From positions 1,970,001-2,034,000 of the forward strand of contig NZ_CP016464.1 of the NCBI RefSeq assembly GCF_001713455.1: a stretch of DNA of 64,000 bases, read 5' to 3'. The position numbers and the translations under genes are program-made. Within the stretch, counting starts at the first letter, position 1. The number at the start of each line of letters is the position of its first letter. The notes below the pieces were generated by a model, which saw only the letters and a list, made by a program, of their open reading frames with translations, was not told the DNA's origin and ran no database searches. The stretch is from Bosea sp. RAC05. Lineage in GTDB: Bacteria; Pseudomonadota; Alphaproteobacteria; Rhizobiales; Beijerinckiaceae. Shown piece after piece: positions 36,200 to 44,319 of the stretch.

Positions 36200-37201
36200 A
36201 TGACCGCCCTTTCGCCCGAGCTGCTGCGCTTTTCCGTCGCGCCGATGATGGACTGGACCGACCGGCATTGCCGCGTCATCCACCGCCTGATGTCGCGCCG
36301 CGCCCGGCTCTACACCGAGATGGTGACCGCGCAGGCGGTGATCCGGGGTGACCGCCCGCGGCTGATCGGCTTCGACGCGGTCGAACATCCGGTCGCGCTG
36401 CAACTCGGCGGCAACGATCCCGCCCTGCTGGCGCAGGCCGCCCGGATCGGTGCCGATTTTGGCTATGATGAGATCAACCTCAACTGCGGCTGCCCCTCCG
36501 ACCGCGTCCAGGGCGGGGCGTTCGGCGCCTGCCTGATGCGCGAGCCGGCGCTCGTCGGCGACTGCGTCGCGGCGATGAAGGCGGCGGTCGCGATCCCCGT
36601 CACGGTCAAATGCCGCATCGGCGTCGACGATCAGGATCCGGAAGAAGCGCTTGATGCGCTGACGCAGGCGGTGACGGCGGCGGGTGTCGATGCGCTCATA
36701 GTCCATGCCCGCAAGGCCTGGCTGCAGGGGCTCTCGCCCAAGGAGAACCGCGAGATCCCGCCGCTCGACTACGAGCGCGCCTACCGGCTGAAGGCGGCCC
36801 ATCCCGCTCTGCCCATCGCCATCAATGGCGGCATCCGCGCCCCGGAGGAATGGGCGGGCCATCTCGCGCATCTTGACGGCGTCATGATCGGCCGCGAGGC
36901 CTACCAGAACCCGGAGATCCTGCTGCGCGTCGATCCGCTGCTCTTCGGCGAGGACGCGCCGGTTGCGGACGCCTTCGCCATGCTGGAGGCGCTGGAGCCG
37001 CATCTCGCGCGTCATCTCGAGGCCGGCGGGCGGCTGCATGCGTTCACGCGCCATCTCGTCGGCCTGTTTCCCGGCCGGCCGGGCGCGCGCCAGTTCCGCC
37101 GCCATCTCGCCGAGCATTGCGTCGCGGCCGGCGCGGGGCTGGCCGAGCTTCGCGCGGCGATCGCCCATGTTGCCCGGCACGACGCCGAGCGGGCCGCCTG
37201 A
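36200..37201 (+). CDS. dusA: tRNA-dihydrouridine(20/20a) synthase DusA
   Basis: A 333-residue FMN enzyme that reduces uridine to dihydrouridine in the tRNA D-loop. The N-terminus (FSVAPMMDWTDRHCRVIHRL) and the active-site segment NLNCGCPSDRVQGGAFGACL, with the catalytic cysteine in GCPS, identify the DusA subfamily. The phosphate-binding region INGGIRAPEE and IGREAYQNP bind FMN. Length is normal. The thioesterase gene starts 6 bases later with a strong GAGG site, so the two are probably co-transcribed. Confidence 0.95.
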   Translation: MTALSPELLRFSVAPMMDWTDRHCRVIHRLMSRRARLYTEMVTAQAVIRGDRPRLIGFDAVEHPVALQLGGNDPALLAQAARIGADFGYDEINLNCGCPSDRVQGGAFGACLMREPALVGDCVAAMKAAVAIPVTVKCRIGVDDQDPEEALDALTQAVTAAGVDALIVHARKAWLQGLSPKENREIPPLDYERAYRLKAAHPALPIAINGGIRAPEEWAGHLAHLDGVMIGREAYQNPEILLRVDPLLFGEDAPVADAFAMLEALEPHLARHLEAGGRLHAFTRHLVGLFPGRPGARQFRRHLAEHCVAAGAGLAELRAAIAHVARHDAERAA

Positions 37202-37207
37202 GGAGGC

Positions 37208-37666
37208 ATGACGATGGCCGAGGCGCCTTCCGACACCGAGATCGGCCGCCGTGTCGCCGAGAGCTTCGACAAGCAGGGCTTCATGACGACGCTGGGCGCG
37301 CGGCTCCTGCGCGTGGCGCCGGGCGAGGTCGAGATCGAACTGCCGGTCGGGCCGCTCGTTTCGCAGCAGCATGGTTTCGTCCATGCCGGTGCGGTCGCGG
37401 CCATCGCCGATTCCGCCTGCGGCTATGCGGCGCTGACGCGGATGCAGGCAGGGGCGGGCGTGCTGACCGCCGAGTTCAAGATCAACCTCTTGGCGCCCGC
37501 TGCCGGCGAAAAGCTCATCGCCCGGGGCCGGGTGGTCAAGGCAGGGCGAACGCTGACGCTCGCCCTGGCCGAGGTCTTCGCCGTCCGGGACGGAGCCGAG
37601 AAGCTCTGTGCCATGCTGACCGCCACCTGCATGGCGGTCGGCGGGCGCGAGGGCGTGTCGGATTGA
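37208..37666 (+). CDS. PaaI-family hotdog-fold thioesterase
   Basis: A 152-residue hotdog thioesterase. The family pattern HGFVHAGAVAAIADSACGYAA places the catalytic histidine-glycine and aspartate regions, followed by GVLTAEFKINLLAPAAGEKLI. Such enzymes hydrolyse acyl- or aryl-CoA esters in the cytoplasm; the substrate is not predictable. An in-frame ATG two codons downstream (37214) is an alternative start. It follows dusA closely and precedes the arsR-like gene, which has its own promoter. Confidence 0.87.
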   Translation: MTMAEAPSDTEIGRRVAESFDKQGFMTTLGARLLRVAPGEVEIELPVGPLVSQQHGFVHAGAVAAIADSACGYAALTRMQAGAGVLTAEFKINLLAPAAGEKLIARGRVVKAGRTLTLALAEVFAVRDGAEKLCAMLTATCMAVGGREGVSD

Positions 37667-37680
37667 CACGCCAGCGAGAC

Positions 37681-37710
37681 TTGACGTTCTCAGTGGACGT
37701 AAGGTAACTT
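37681..37710 (+). promoter_or_regulatory. Promoter for a probably leaderless arsR-like gene
   Basis: TTGACG (37681-37686) and TAACTT (37705-37710) are spaced by 18 bases, giving a plausible sigma70-type promoter. Transcription would begin about seven bases after the -10, that is at or next to the ATG at 37717. No Shine-Dalgarno sequence lies at the right distance, which fits a leaderless mRNA. Confidence 0.55.
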
Positions 37711-37727
37711 AACGTAATGGTTAAGTT
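37706..37727. promoter_or_regulatory. Operator-like inverted repeat spanning the arsR start codon
   Basis: AACTTAAC (37706-37713) and GTTAAGTT (37720-37727) are perfect 8-base inverted arms with a 6-base spacer that contains the start codon (37717-37719). The left arm overlaps the predicted -10 element. Binding of the encoded ArsR-type dimer here would block transcription, giving autorepression. Confidence 0.65.
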
Positions 37728-38070
37728 GGAATCCTCGCAGCTGGACCGCACCTTCGCGGCTCTGTCCGATCCGACGCGCCGAGCCCTGCTCGCGCGCCTC
37801 GAGGGCGAGCACGCGGTCTCGGTCAGCGATCTGGCCCGGCCCTTCGCGATGTCGCTGCCGGCGGTGATGAAGCATCTCGACGTGCTGTCGGATGCCGGGC
37901 TGATCACGCGGACGAAGACGGGCCGTACCGTCTCCTGCCGCCTCAATGCCGACCCGATGGAGGAGGCGATGGGCTGGCTCGCGCGCTATCAGAGATTCTG
38001 GACGCAGCGCCTCGACGCGCTGGAGGCGATGCTGGAAGCGCGCCGCAAGGCTCCCTCCGAGGCCGAGTGA
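37717..38070 (+). CDS. ArsR-family transcriptional regulator
   Basis: A 117-residue winged-helix repressor: TFAALSDPTRRALLARLEGE, then VSDLARPFAMSLPAVMKHLDVL as the recognition helix-turn-helix and a wing RTKTGRTVSCRL. It lacks the CxC metal motif of metal-sensing ArsR proteins and belongs to the subgroup paired with SRPBCC (AHSA1-like) proteins. The partner gene follows 22 bases later. Its own start codon sits inside an inverted repeat and is predicted to be leaderless. Confidence 0.9.
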   Translation: MVKLESSQLDRTFAALSDPTRRALLARLEGEHAVSVSDLARPFAMSLPAVMKHLDVLSDAGLITRTKTGRTVSCRLNADPMEEAMGWLARYQRFWTQRLDALEAMLEARRKAPSEAE

Positions 38071-38092
38071 ACGCCCCGAGAGAGGACCGGCC

Positions 38093-38533
38093 ATGCACGA
38101 GCGCGTCGCGACCACGCCGAGCCTGACGATCAAGCGCCGGTTGAACGCCACGCCGGCCGAAATCTTCGAGGCCTGGACTGACCCGACGCTGCTGATGCAG
38201 TGGTTCGGGCCGGAAAACGTCGTGACGCAGGAGGTCTCGGTCGACGCCCGGGTCGGCGGTGGCTTTCGCGTGGTGATGTTGGAGGATACCGGCGAGCGTC
38301 ACGAGGTCTCCGGCACCTATTACGAGGTCGTCGCGAATGAGAGGCTGGCCTTCTCCTGGTCCTGGGTCACGACGCCCGAGCGCGTCTCGCGGGTGATCGT
38401 CACCTTCAAGCCCGATGGCGCCGGCACGATCCTGACCCTGCTGCACGAGCAGCTCTTCGACGAGCAGGCGGTCAAGGGCCACACCCATGGCTGGACCGGC
38501 TCGCTCGCCAAGCTGGAGGCGCTGTTCACCTGA
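38093..38533 (+). CDS. SRPBCC/AHSA1-like ligand-binding domain protein
   Basis: A 146-residue START/Bet v1-fold protein of the AHSA1-like group. Typical features are IKRRLNATPAEIFEAWTDP, LMQWFGPEN, the VSGTYYEVVANERLAFSW strand and the C-terminal GWTGSLAKLEALF. Such proteins are regularly encoded beside an ArsR-type regulator, probably sensing or carrying a hydrophobic ligand. The start ATG has a GAGAGGA site. The frame open upstream to 37946 overlaps the regulator and is not used. Confidence 0.88.
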   Translation: MHERVATTPSLTIKRRLNATPAEIFEAWTDPTLLMQWFGPENVVTQEVSVDARVGGGFRVVMLEDTGERHEVSGTYYEVVANERLAFSWSWVTTPERVSRVIVTFKPDGAGTILTLLHEQLFDEQAVKGHTHGWTGSLAKLEALFT

Positions 38534-38575
38534 CGACCGGCCCGGCTCTACGCCAGGCCGGTCGCAGCGCGGTCT

Positions 38576-39817
38576 TCAGCCCGGCCCGGCGCCCTGCGTG
38601 CCCAGATAGAGCGCGTAGATCGACTGGCTCGCGGCCATGAACAGCCGGTTCCGCTTCGGCCCGCCGAAGCAGATATTGCCGCAGACCTCCGGCAGGCGGA
38701 TGCGGCCGATCAGCTTGCCGGCGGGGTTGAAGATGTTGACGCCGTTGTAGCCGACATTGCGCCCGGCATTGGACGAGGCCCAGAGATTGCCCTCGACATC
38801 GCAGCGTAGGCCGTCGGGCCCGCAATTCACGCCGTCGAGCATGCAGTCCGAGAACACCCGCCCATTGCTGAGCTTGTTGTCGGCGCCGACGTCGAAGACA
38901 TGGATGTCGCCCTTGCCGCCCGGCCCGGTATCGCCCGGTCCCTTGCCGGTCGAGGCGATGTAGAGCCGCTTGAAGTCGGGCGAAAAGCACAGGCCGTTGG
39001 GGTCCGGCACCTGCGACTCCGGCACGACGAGCTCGACGCGCCCGCTCGGGTCGAGCCGGTAGGTGTTGGTCGGCAATTCGCGCTTGGCGAGCCCGATGCC
39101 CGGCGGCTGGCCGAGGCGGGGATTGATCTTGCCGTTGGCGTTGCTCGGCCCGCCCGGTGCGTCGGGCGCGCCCTCGTAGAGCTGGCCGCCATAGGGCGGA
39201 TCGGTGAACCAGTAGCTGCCGTCGGGATGGGCGACGATATCGTTGGGCGAATTCAGCTTCTTGCCGTCGAACGAGTCGGCGAGCACCGTCGCCGAGCCGT
39301 CGAGTTCGTAGCGCACGACGCGGCGATTGAGGTGCTCGCAGGAGAGCTGGCGGCCCTGGAAATCGAAGCTGTTGCCGTTGCTGTTGCCCGACGGCGCGCG
39401 GAAGACGCTGACATGGCCGTCATCCTCGATCCAGCGCATCTGGCGGTTGCGCGGGATGTCGCTCCAGACGAGGTAGCGGCCCTGGGCGTTCCAGGCCGGC
39501 CCCTCGACCCACAGGCCGCCGGTCCAGATCCGCTGGATCGCGGCATTGGGCTGTGCCAGCCCGTTGAAGGCCGGATCGAGCGCGATGACGTCGGGGTCCC
39601 AGAAATAGGTCGTCGGAGCGCCCTGGCGGCTGAAGTCGCGTGGCGGCGAGGTGACGGTGGTCGGTGGGGACGGCCGGTTCGCGGTGGATTGGGCGAAGGC
39701 CGGCCCAGTGGCGGCGGCGAGCGCTCCGAGCCCCGCGGCGTGGATCAGGCGGCGCCGCGACAGGATCGCAGGCTGTGCCTCGGTGGGATCGTGGTCGTGA
39801 ACAGTCGGGTCTGTCAT
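38576..39817 (-). CDS. Tat-exported SMP-30/gluconolactonase-like protein
   Basis: A 413-residue protein of the SMP-30/gluconolactonase/LRE beta-propeller family. The ATG at 39817 follows a strong GGAGGAT site. The N-terminus carries a twin-arginine signal (LSRRRLIHAAGLGALAAA) ending near AFAQ, so it is probably exported folded. Propeller motifs include WVEGPAWNAQGRYLVWSDIP, LNSPNDIVAHPDGSYWFTDP, DPNGLCFSPDFKRLYIAST and GPDGLRCDVEGNLWAS, with the metal-ligand Glu, Asn and Asp positions. It probably hydrolyses a sugar lactone or related ester; the substrate is unknown. Confidence 0.88.
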   Translation of the reverse strand: MTDPTVHDHDPTEAQPAILSRRRLIHAAGLGALAAATGPAFAQSTANRPSPPTTVTSPPRDFSRQGAPTTYFWDPDVIALDPAFNGLAQPNAAIQRIWTGGLWVEGPAWNAQGRYLVWSDIPRNRQMRWIEDDGHVSVFRAPSGNSNGNSFDFQGRQLSCEHLNRRVVRYELDGSATVLADSFDGKKLNSPNDIVAHPDGSYWFTDPPYGGQLYEGAPDAPGGPSNANGKINPRLGQPPGIGLAKRELPTNTYRLDPSGRVELVVPESQVPDPNGLCFSPDFKRLYIASTGKGPGDTGPGGKGDIHVFDVGADNKLSNGRVFSDCMLDGVNCGPDGLRCDVEGNLWASSNAGRNVGYNGVNIFNPAGKLIGRIRLPEVCGNICFGGPKRNRLFMAASQSIYALYLGTQGAGPG

Positions 39818-40143
39818 CGCTTTATCCTCCCAGATGATCGTTGCGGTCCGGCTTGGTGCCGGCCTTGATGTCGTCTCGACGGTCTCCTCGCGTTGGCTCG
39901 CCCGCGACGGGCGGGCGACGCGCAGATCATCAGCGGGATGGGCCGGGGTCGAGCGGTGACGGCGTGGGGGCCGCCGTGCAGGGCGAGCATGCGGGGAGGC
40001 TCCCCGCGGCACCCGTCTTGCTGGGCGCAGCGCATGGCCGGGGCCCGGTGACGGATCATCGCTGCATATCGGCTCCGCCCTGCCGTGCTTGCTCCGGCGC
40101 CGGAAATCCCCCACAGCAGCCTCCCCTGTGTCGGAACGCTGTC
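39818..40143. other. Divergent intergenic region with no gene seen
   Basis: The 326 bases between the divergent lactonase-like and TauE-like genes must hold both promoters. I found no convincing -10/-35 pair, clear operator or small gene. The long rightward frame through it lacks a plausible start and protein-like composition. Confidence 0.5.
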
Positions 40144-40977
40144 ATGCTTGCTGGAATTCCCGTCGGCGACCTCGTCTTCCTCGCCATCTCGCTGGTCGCG
40201 GCGGGGGCCATCACCGGCCTGCTCGCGGGCGTCTTCGGCGTCGGCGGCGGCGCGGTCATCGTGCCGATCCTCTACGAGGTCTTCCGCGTCATCGGCGTGC
40301 CCGAGGATGTCCGCATGCCGCTCTGCGTCGGCACCTCGCTGGCGGTCATCATCCCGACCTCGATCCGCTCCTTCAACGCCCATCGCGCCAAGGGCATGGT
40401 CGACATGTCGATCCTGAAGATCTGGGCGGTCCCCGTGGTCCTCGGCGTCATCGTCGGCAGCTACATCGCCCGCTTCGCGCCCGCGGACCTGTTCAAGATC
40501 ATCTTCGTCATCGTCGCGATCTTCAGCGCGCTGCGCCTGCTCTTCGCCTCCGATCGCTGGCAGCTCGGCACGCAGATGCCGGGCCGGGTGCTGATGACGG
40601 TCTATGGCGGCGTCATCGGCGTGCTCTCGGCGCTGATGGGCATCGGCGGCGGCCAGCTCTCCAGCCTGTTCATGACCTTCTACGGCCGCCCGATCCATCA
40701 GGCGGTCGCGACCTCGTCGGGGCTCGGCGTGCTGATCTCGATCCCCGGTGCGCTCGGCTTCATCTATGCCGGCTGGCCAAAGATGGACGTGCTGCCGCCG
40801 CTCTCGCTCGGCTATGTCTCGCTGATCGGCTTCATCCTGTTCATCCCGACCTCGATCTGGACGGCGCCGATCGGCGCGCGCCTCGCGCACCGGCTCTCGA
40901 AGCGCAAGCTCGAGGTCGTCTTCGGCCTGTTCCTGCTGCTCGTCGCGGCCCGCTTCATCTGGACGCTGCTGCATTGA
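40144..40977 (+). CDS. TauE/SafE-family membrane permease
   Basis: A 277-residue polytopic protein with about eight helices in two repeats. The repeat signatures are GLLAGVFGVGGGAVIVPIL in the first half and GVLSALMGIGGGQLSSLF in the second, diagnostic for the TauE/SafE sulfite/organosulfonate exporter family. Members export sulfite, sulfoacetate or related anions; the substrate here is unknown. The ATG at 40144 gives the normal N-terminus. The GNAT gene begins 16 bases after the stop. Confidence 0.9.
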   Translation: MLAGIPVGDLVFLAISLVAAGAITGLLAGVFGVGGGAVIVPILYEVFRVIGVPEDVRMPLCVGTSLAVIIPTSIRSFNAHRAKGMVDMSILKIWAVPVVLGVIVGSYIARFAPADLFKIIFVIVAIFSALRLLFASDRWQLGTQMPGRVLMTVYGGVIGVLSALMGIGGGQLSSLFMTFYGRPIHQAVATSSGLGVLISIPGALGFIYAGWPKMDVLPPLSLGYVSLIGFILFIPTSIWTAPIGARLAHRLSKRKLEVVFGLFLLLVAARFIWTLLH

Positions 40978-40993
40978 TCGCGGGAGGGTACTG

Positions 40994-41485
40994 GTGACGG
41001 ACAGCGCGAGCCCCATCGGCATCCGGGCTCTCGCCGCCGCGGACCATCAGGCGCTCGTCGCGCTGATGGTGGACATGCAGGCGCACTACCGCGTCCCCTG
41101 TCCACCATCGCAGGCCATCCTGGACGGTCTCGCCAACCGGCCCGCCGGCGTCGAGATCCTGATTGCAGAGCGTCAGGGAGCGCTGCTCGGCTTCGCCTCC
41201 GCCTGCGCGATCTATCCGGGGCCGGGCCTGACCTCGGGCTTCTTCCTGAAGGAACTCTATGTCGCCGCCGCCGCGCGCGGTCGCGGGATCGGTCGCGCGC
41301 TGATGCGCGCGCTGGCAGAGCTCGCGCTGGCGCGCGGCCACAAGCGGCTCGACTGGACCGCGGATGCCGCCAACCCCGACCTGCTGCGCTTCTACGATGG
41401 CCTTGGTGCCATCGCCCAGAGCGAGAAGGTCTTCTACCGCCTGGCGGGCGAGGCCCTGTCGGGGCTGGCGCGGACGGAGGCCTGA
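40994..41485 (+). CDS. GNAT-family N-acetyltransferase
   Basis: A 163-residue GNAT enzyme starting at a GTG with a GGGAGG site. Acetyl-CoA binding is shown by LKELYVAAAARGRGIGRALM, a typical motif A (RGRGIG). It resembles acetyltransferases acting on small molecules or polyamines; the acceptor is unknown. Probably co-transcribed with the upstream TauE-like gene. Confidence 0.87.
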   Translation: MTDSASPIGIRALAAADHQALVALMVDMQAHYRVPCPPSQAILDGLANRPAGVEILIAERQGALLGFASACAIYPGPGLTSGFFLKELYVAAAARGRGIGRALMRALAELALARGHKRLDWTADAANPDLLRFYDGLGAIAQSEKVFYRLAGEALSGLARTEA

Positions 41486-41513
41486 TCCCGTCCGCGCCGG
41501 AGCGCGGCGGGCG

Positions 41514-41756
41514 TTACCAGACGACGCAGCGGCGAACGCCGCCAACGATTCCGTAGCGCCGGCAGACGGCACCGTGCTTGCGTGCGGCGGGACGGCGGAC
41601 GGCGACGGCGCCGTTGGGGCCGACGCAGCCGGCGCGGTAGACACCCTTGGCGCAGACCACGGCGGCGGCCGGCGCGGGCAGGGCGATGCTGGACACGGCG
41701 TAGATGGCGGCGGCGGCGAACAGCCCGGTGGGCAGGCTGATCATGATCTTGCGCAT
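41514..41756 (-). CDS. Small secreted cysteine-containing protein
   Basis: An 80-residue protein with a signal peptide (hydrophobic residues 8-30, ending LPAPAAA) and a mature part of about 48 residues containing four cysteines in two pairs (VVCAKGVYRAGC and AVCRRYGIVGGVRRC), probably two disulfides. The mature peptide is arginine-rich and basic. No function can be assigned. It is monocistronic, convergent with the GNAT gene. Confidence 0.75.
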   Translation of the reverse strand: MRKIMISLPTGLFAAAAIYAVSSIALPAPAAAVVCAKGVYRAGCVGPNGAVAVRRPAARKHGAVCRRYGIVGGVRRCVVW

Positions 41757-41820
41757 GCGAATCTCCTGATGAAATCGCTCGTCTGAAACGCCCCGAAGGA
41801 TGCGCCGCCATTCCGTATCG

Positions 41821-42009
41821 TCAAGGTGCTCCGACGCTTTTCCGGGCTCCGAGCCGAGCAGGCAGTTCGGTCATGATCGCCCGGCGCTCCGCCTCGCTCA
41901 GATTGCTCCAGCGCCCGATCTCGTGGAGCGAGCGGCCGCAGCCGAGGCAGAGCCGGGTTGCGGGGTCGAGCTGGCATAACTTGACGCAGGGCGAGGAGAT
42001 TGCGGTCAC
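41821..42009 (-). CDS. DUF1289 small cysteine protein
   Basis: A 62-residue protein with the DUF1289 pattern SPCVKLCQLDP followed by CLGCGRSLHEI; four cysteines in two CxxxC/CxxC-like pairs suggest a zinc or iron-sulfur site. Function unknown. Its GTG start overlaps the cobS stop (GTGA at 42006-42009), so it is translated from the cobS transcript, a common arrangement for this family next to other genes. Confidence 0.88.
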   Translation of the reverse strand: MTAISSPCVKLCQLDPATRLCLGCGRSLHEIGRWSNLSEAERRAIMTELPARLGARKSVGAP

Positions 42010-42884
42010 GACAGGCCTGTCACCAGCATCAGCGCGAAGCCGAGATAGAGCGCGATTTCGTCGAGCTGCTGCGTCGCTCCTGCGACGTCGCCGGTCTGTC
42101 CGCCGATCAGCCGGCGGCAGAGGCGCCTGACGAGAAACGCGTTGAGGGCGATCAGCGCGAGCCCGAGTCCCAGCCCCGCAAGCGGCAGCCGGCAGATGAG
42201 CGCGAGCCCGCCCGCGAGCAGAAGGCCGATGGCGGAGGCCAGCCAGGCCGTCGGCAGGCTCGGCCGCCCGACCGACGCCGAGGCACCCACCGGGCGGGCC
42301 GGCGCCATCCCCGCCAGCAGATGCAGACCCGACAGCCGCGACAGCACGGCCGCCGCCACGAGGGCACCGCTTGCTGCCAGAGGCCCGGCCCGGTCGAGGA
42401 TCAGCGCCAGCGCGAAGACGCGCAGCAGCAGCGCCAGAGCCATCGCCAGGGCGCCATAGCTGCCGAGCCGGCTGTCCTTCATGATCTCGAGCCGGCGCTC
42501 GGGCGTGCGCCCGCCGAAGAGCCCGTCGGCACTGTCGGCGAGCCCGTCCTCATGCAGGGCGCCCGTCGTCACCGCCAGCGTCGCGAGGGCGAGCGTGGCC
42601 GAGAGCAGCCCGCCGAGCCCGGCGGCTCCAGCGCCAGCCAGGACCAGCGCGGCCGGCAGGGAGATGACCAGCGCCGCCAAGGGCAGGGCGCGCGGCACGG
42701 TGCGGAAATCGGGTGCGGCATGGGGATCGGCCTCGCCGGGCAGGGCTGGCACCGGCAGGCGCGAATAGAAGCGGATGCAGATCGCGGTCGCGACGGTCCA
42801 GCCGGGCCAGGCCGGCTCGGCACCCGCCGGCGGTACAGGCGCGGCCTGCGGCACCGCCTCATCCCTGTCCTCGATTGTCTTCAT
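42006..42884 (-). CDS. cobS: Adenosylcobinamide-GDP ribazoletransferase
   Basis: A 292-residue membrane enzyme (cobalamin synthase) joining adenosylcobinamide-GDP to alpha-ribazole in the last steps of B12 synthesis. Motifs include FYSRLPVPALPGE near the start and the metal-binding LHEDGLADSADGLFGGRTPERRLEIM stretch (only part quoted by position: about residues 109-134). Many hydrophobic helices follow. The first 30 residues are an extension rich in Ala/Pro. It diverges from cobT 81 bases away; no cobalamin riboswitch fits in that gap. Confidence 0.93.
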   Translation of the reverse strand: MKTIEDRDEAVPQAAPVPPAGAEPAWPGWTVATAICIRFYSRLPVPALPGEADPHAAPDFRTVPRALPLAALVISLPAALVLAGAGAAGLGGLLSATLALATLAVTTGALHEDGLADSADGLFGGRTPERRLEIMKDSRLGSYGALAMALALLLRVFALALILDRAGPLAASGALVAAAVLSRLSGLHLLAGMAPARPVGASASVGRPSLPTAWLASAIGLLLAGGLALICRLPLAGLGLGLALIALNAFLVRRLCRRLIGGQTGDVAGATQQLDEIALYLGFALMLVTGLS

Positions 42885-42965
42885 CCGCCACAGCCTATAG
42901 CAGCAGCGGCAACCGCGGGGCCATCGCCGAAGCGCCGCCGCCCGTCCTTAGCCACAGAGTCCACC

Positions 42966-43985
42966 ATGGCCGTTTCTGGATTGCCCTTCGACGACATCCG
43001 CGAGCTGATCGCCGCGATGCCCGGCCCCGATATGGCGGCCGCGAACATGGTGCGCGCCCGCGACAAGGAGTTGACCAAGCCCGCCGGCAGCCTCGGCCGC
43101 ATGGAGGAGATCGCCGAATGGCTCGCCGCCTGGCAGGGCAAGGGCAAGCCCTCGGTCGACCGCCCGCTGGTCTGCGTCTTCGCCGGCAATCACGGCGTCG
43201 TGGCGCAGGGCGTCTCGGCCTTTCCGCAGGCGGTGACGCGCCAGATGCTCGAGAATTTCGCGGCCGGCGGCGCGGCGATCAACCAGATCTGCGCCGCCTT
43301 CGATCTCGGCTTCAAGGTCTTCGACCTCGCGCTCGACCTGCCGACGGGGGATTTCACGCAAGGTGACGCGCTCGACGAGCGCGCCTGCGTCGCCACCATG
43401 GCCTTCGGCATGGAGGCGCTGGTCGGCGGCACGGATCTGCTCTGCCTCGGCGAGATGGGCATCGGCAACACCACCTCGGCCGCCGCGATCTATGCCGCGC
43501 TCTATGGCGGCGATGCCGCCTTCTGGTGCGGCCGCGGCACCGGGCTCGACGATGCCGGGCTGAAGCGCAAGGTCGCCGCCGTCGAGGCCGGCATCGCGCT
43601 GCACCGTCCCCATCTGAAGGACCCGCTCGAGGTGCTGCGCCGGCTCGGCGGGCGCGAGGTCGCGGCGATCTGCGGCGCCATCATCGCCGCCCGCTCGCAG
43701 CGGATCCCCGTGATCCTCGACGGCTATGTGGTGACGGCCGCCGCCGCCATCCTGCACGCGATCGAGCCCTCCGCGATCGACCACTGCATCGCCGGCCATC
43801 TCTCGGCCGAGGGCGCGCATGCGCAGGTGCTGGCGACGCTCGGCAAGGCGCCGCTGCTGGCGCTCGACATGCGGCTGGGCGAAGGCTCGGGCGCTGCTCT
43901 CGCCGCCAGCCTCGTCAAGGCGGCGGCTGCCATCCACAACGGCATGGCGACCTTCGCGCAGGCGGGGGTCGCAGGGAAGGACTAG
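42966..43985 (+). CDS. cobT: Nicotinate-nucleotide:dimethylbenzimidazole phosphoribosyltransferase
   Basis: A 339-residue enzyme making alpha-ribazole 5'-phosphate for the lower ligand of cobalamin. Family motifs are KPAGSLGRMEEIAEWLA, VFAGNHGVVAQGVSAFP, EMGIGNTTSAAAI (around the phosphate-binding loop) and the C-terminal LDMRLGEGSGAALA with the catalytic glutamate. The ATG at 42966 gives the normal length; the open frame reaching 42000 runs through cobS and is not real. It is paired with cobS head to head. Confidence 0.95.
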   Translation: MAVSGLPFDDIRELIAAMPGPDMAAANMVRARDKELTKPAGSLGRMEEIAEWLAAWQGKGKPSVDRPLVCVFAGNHGVVAQGVSAFPQAVTRQMLENFAAGGAAINQICAAFDLGFKVFDLALDLPTGDFTQGDALDERACVATMAFGMEALVGGTDLLCLGEMGIGNTTSAAAIYAALYGGDAAFWCGRGTGLDDAGLKRKVAAVEAGIALHRPHLKDPLEVLRRLGGREVAAICGAIIAARSQRIPVILDGYVVTAAAAILHAIEPSAIDHCIAGHLSAEGAHAQVLATLGKAPLLALDMRLGEGSGAALAASLVKAAAAIHNGMATFAQAGVAGKD

Positions 43986-44029
43986 CGCTGCGCCTGTTGT
44001 GTGAGTGGTCTTTGAGGGGGCTGTAAAAG

Positions 44030-44044
44030 GTATAATTTCTATAC
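44030..44044. promoter_or_regulatory. Promoter/operator of the brnTA module
   Basis: TATAAT at 44031-44036 is a perfect -10 hexamer in an AT-rich island, 20 bases before the brnT start. It overlaps the inverted repeat GTATA (44030-44034) - ATTTC - TATAC (44040-44044). BrnA-type antitoxins autorepress their operon, and this repeat is well placed for that. No good -35 was found. Confidence 0.5.
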
Positions 44045-44055
44045 TATATTGACCC

Positions 44056-44319
44056 ATGCCATTTGAGTTCGACCCTCTCAAAAGCGCGGCCAACTTGGCC
44101 AAGCACGGGATCGATTTCCAACAGGCGCAGGCTCTTTGGGAGGATGCGCGTCTGCTGGAAGCGCCTGCCCGGACTGAGGGCGAGCCGCGCTTCATGGCAG
44201 TGGGACTGATCGGCCAAAAGCACTGGTCCGCGATTTATGTCTATCGCGGCGATCGGGTGCGTATCATCTCGGTGCGGCGCGCTCGAAGTGAGGAGATCGA
44301 ATACTATGAAAACGGGTGA
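44056..44319 (+). CDS. brnT: BrnT-family ribonuclease toxin
   Basis: An 87-residue toxin with the BrnT pattern: FEFDPLKSAANLAKHGIDF, then the LWEDARLLEAPAR region, GEPRFMAVG and the C-terminal RIISVRRARSEEIEYYE. BrnT is a RelE-like endoribonuclease neutralised by BrnA. The residues characteristic of the fold (the NLAKHGI stretch and SxRxA near the end) are present. It overlaps the antitoxin gene by 14 bases, toxin first, which is normal for this family. The local base composition is AT-richer than the neighbours, compatible with acquisition. Confidence 0.92.
   Translation: MPFEFDPLKSAANLAKHGIDFQQAQALWEDARLLEAPARTEGEPRFMAVGLIGQKHWSAIYVYRGDRVRIISVRRARSEEIEYYENG

Noticed and set aside
39841..40143. 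In-frame extension upstream of the TauE-like gene
   Set aside because: The extra residues are Arg/Gly/Ala-rich without family similarity; the ATG at 40144 gives the normal first helix.
42885..42965. Cobalamin riboswitch between cobS and cobT
   Set aside because: The gap is about 80 bases, too short for a B12 riboswitch of roughly 200 bases, and no B12-box-like sequence was found.
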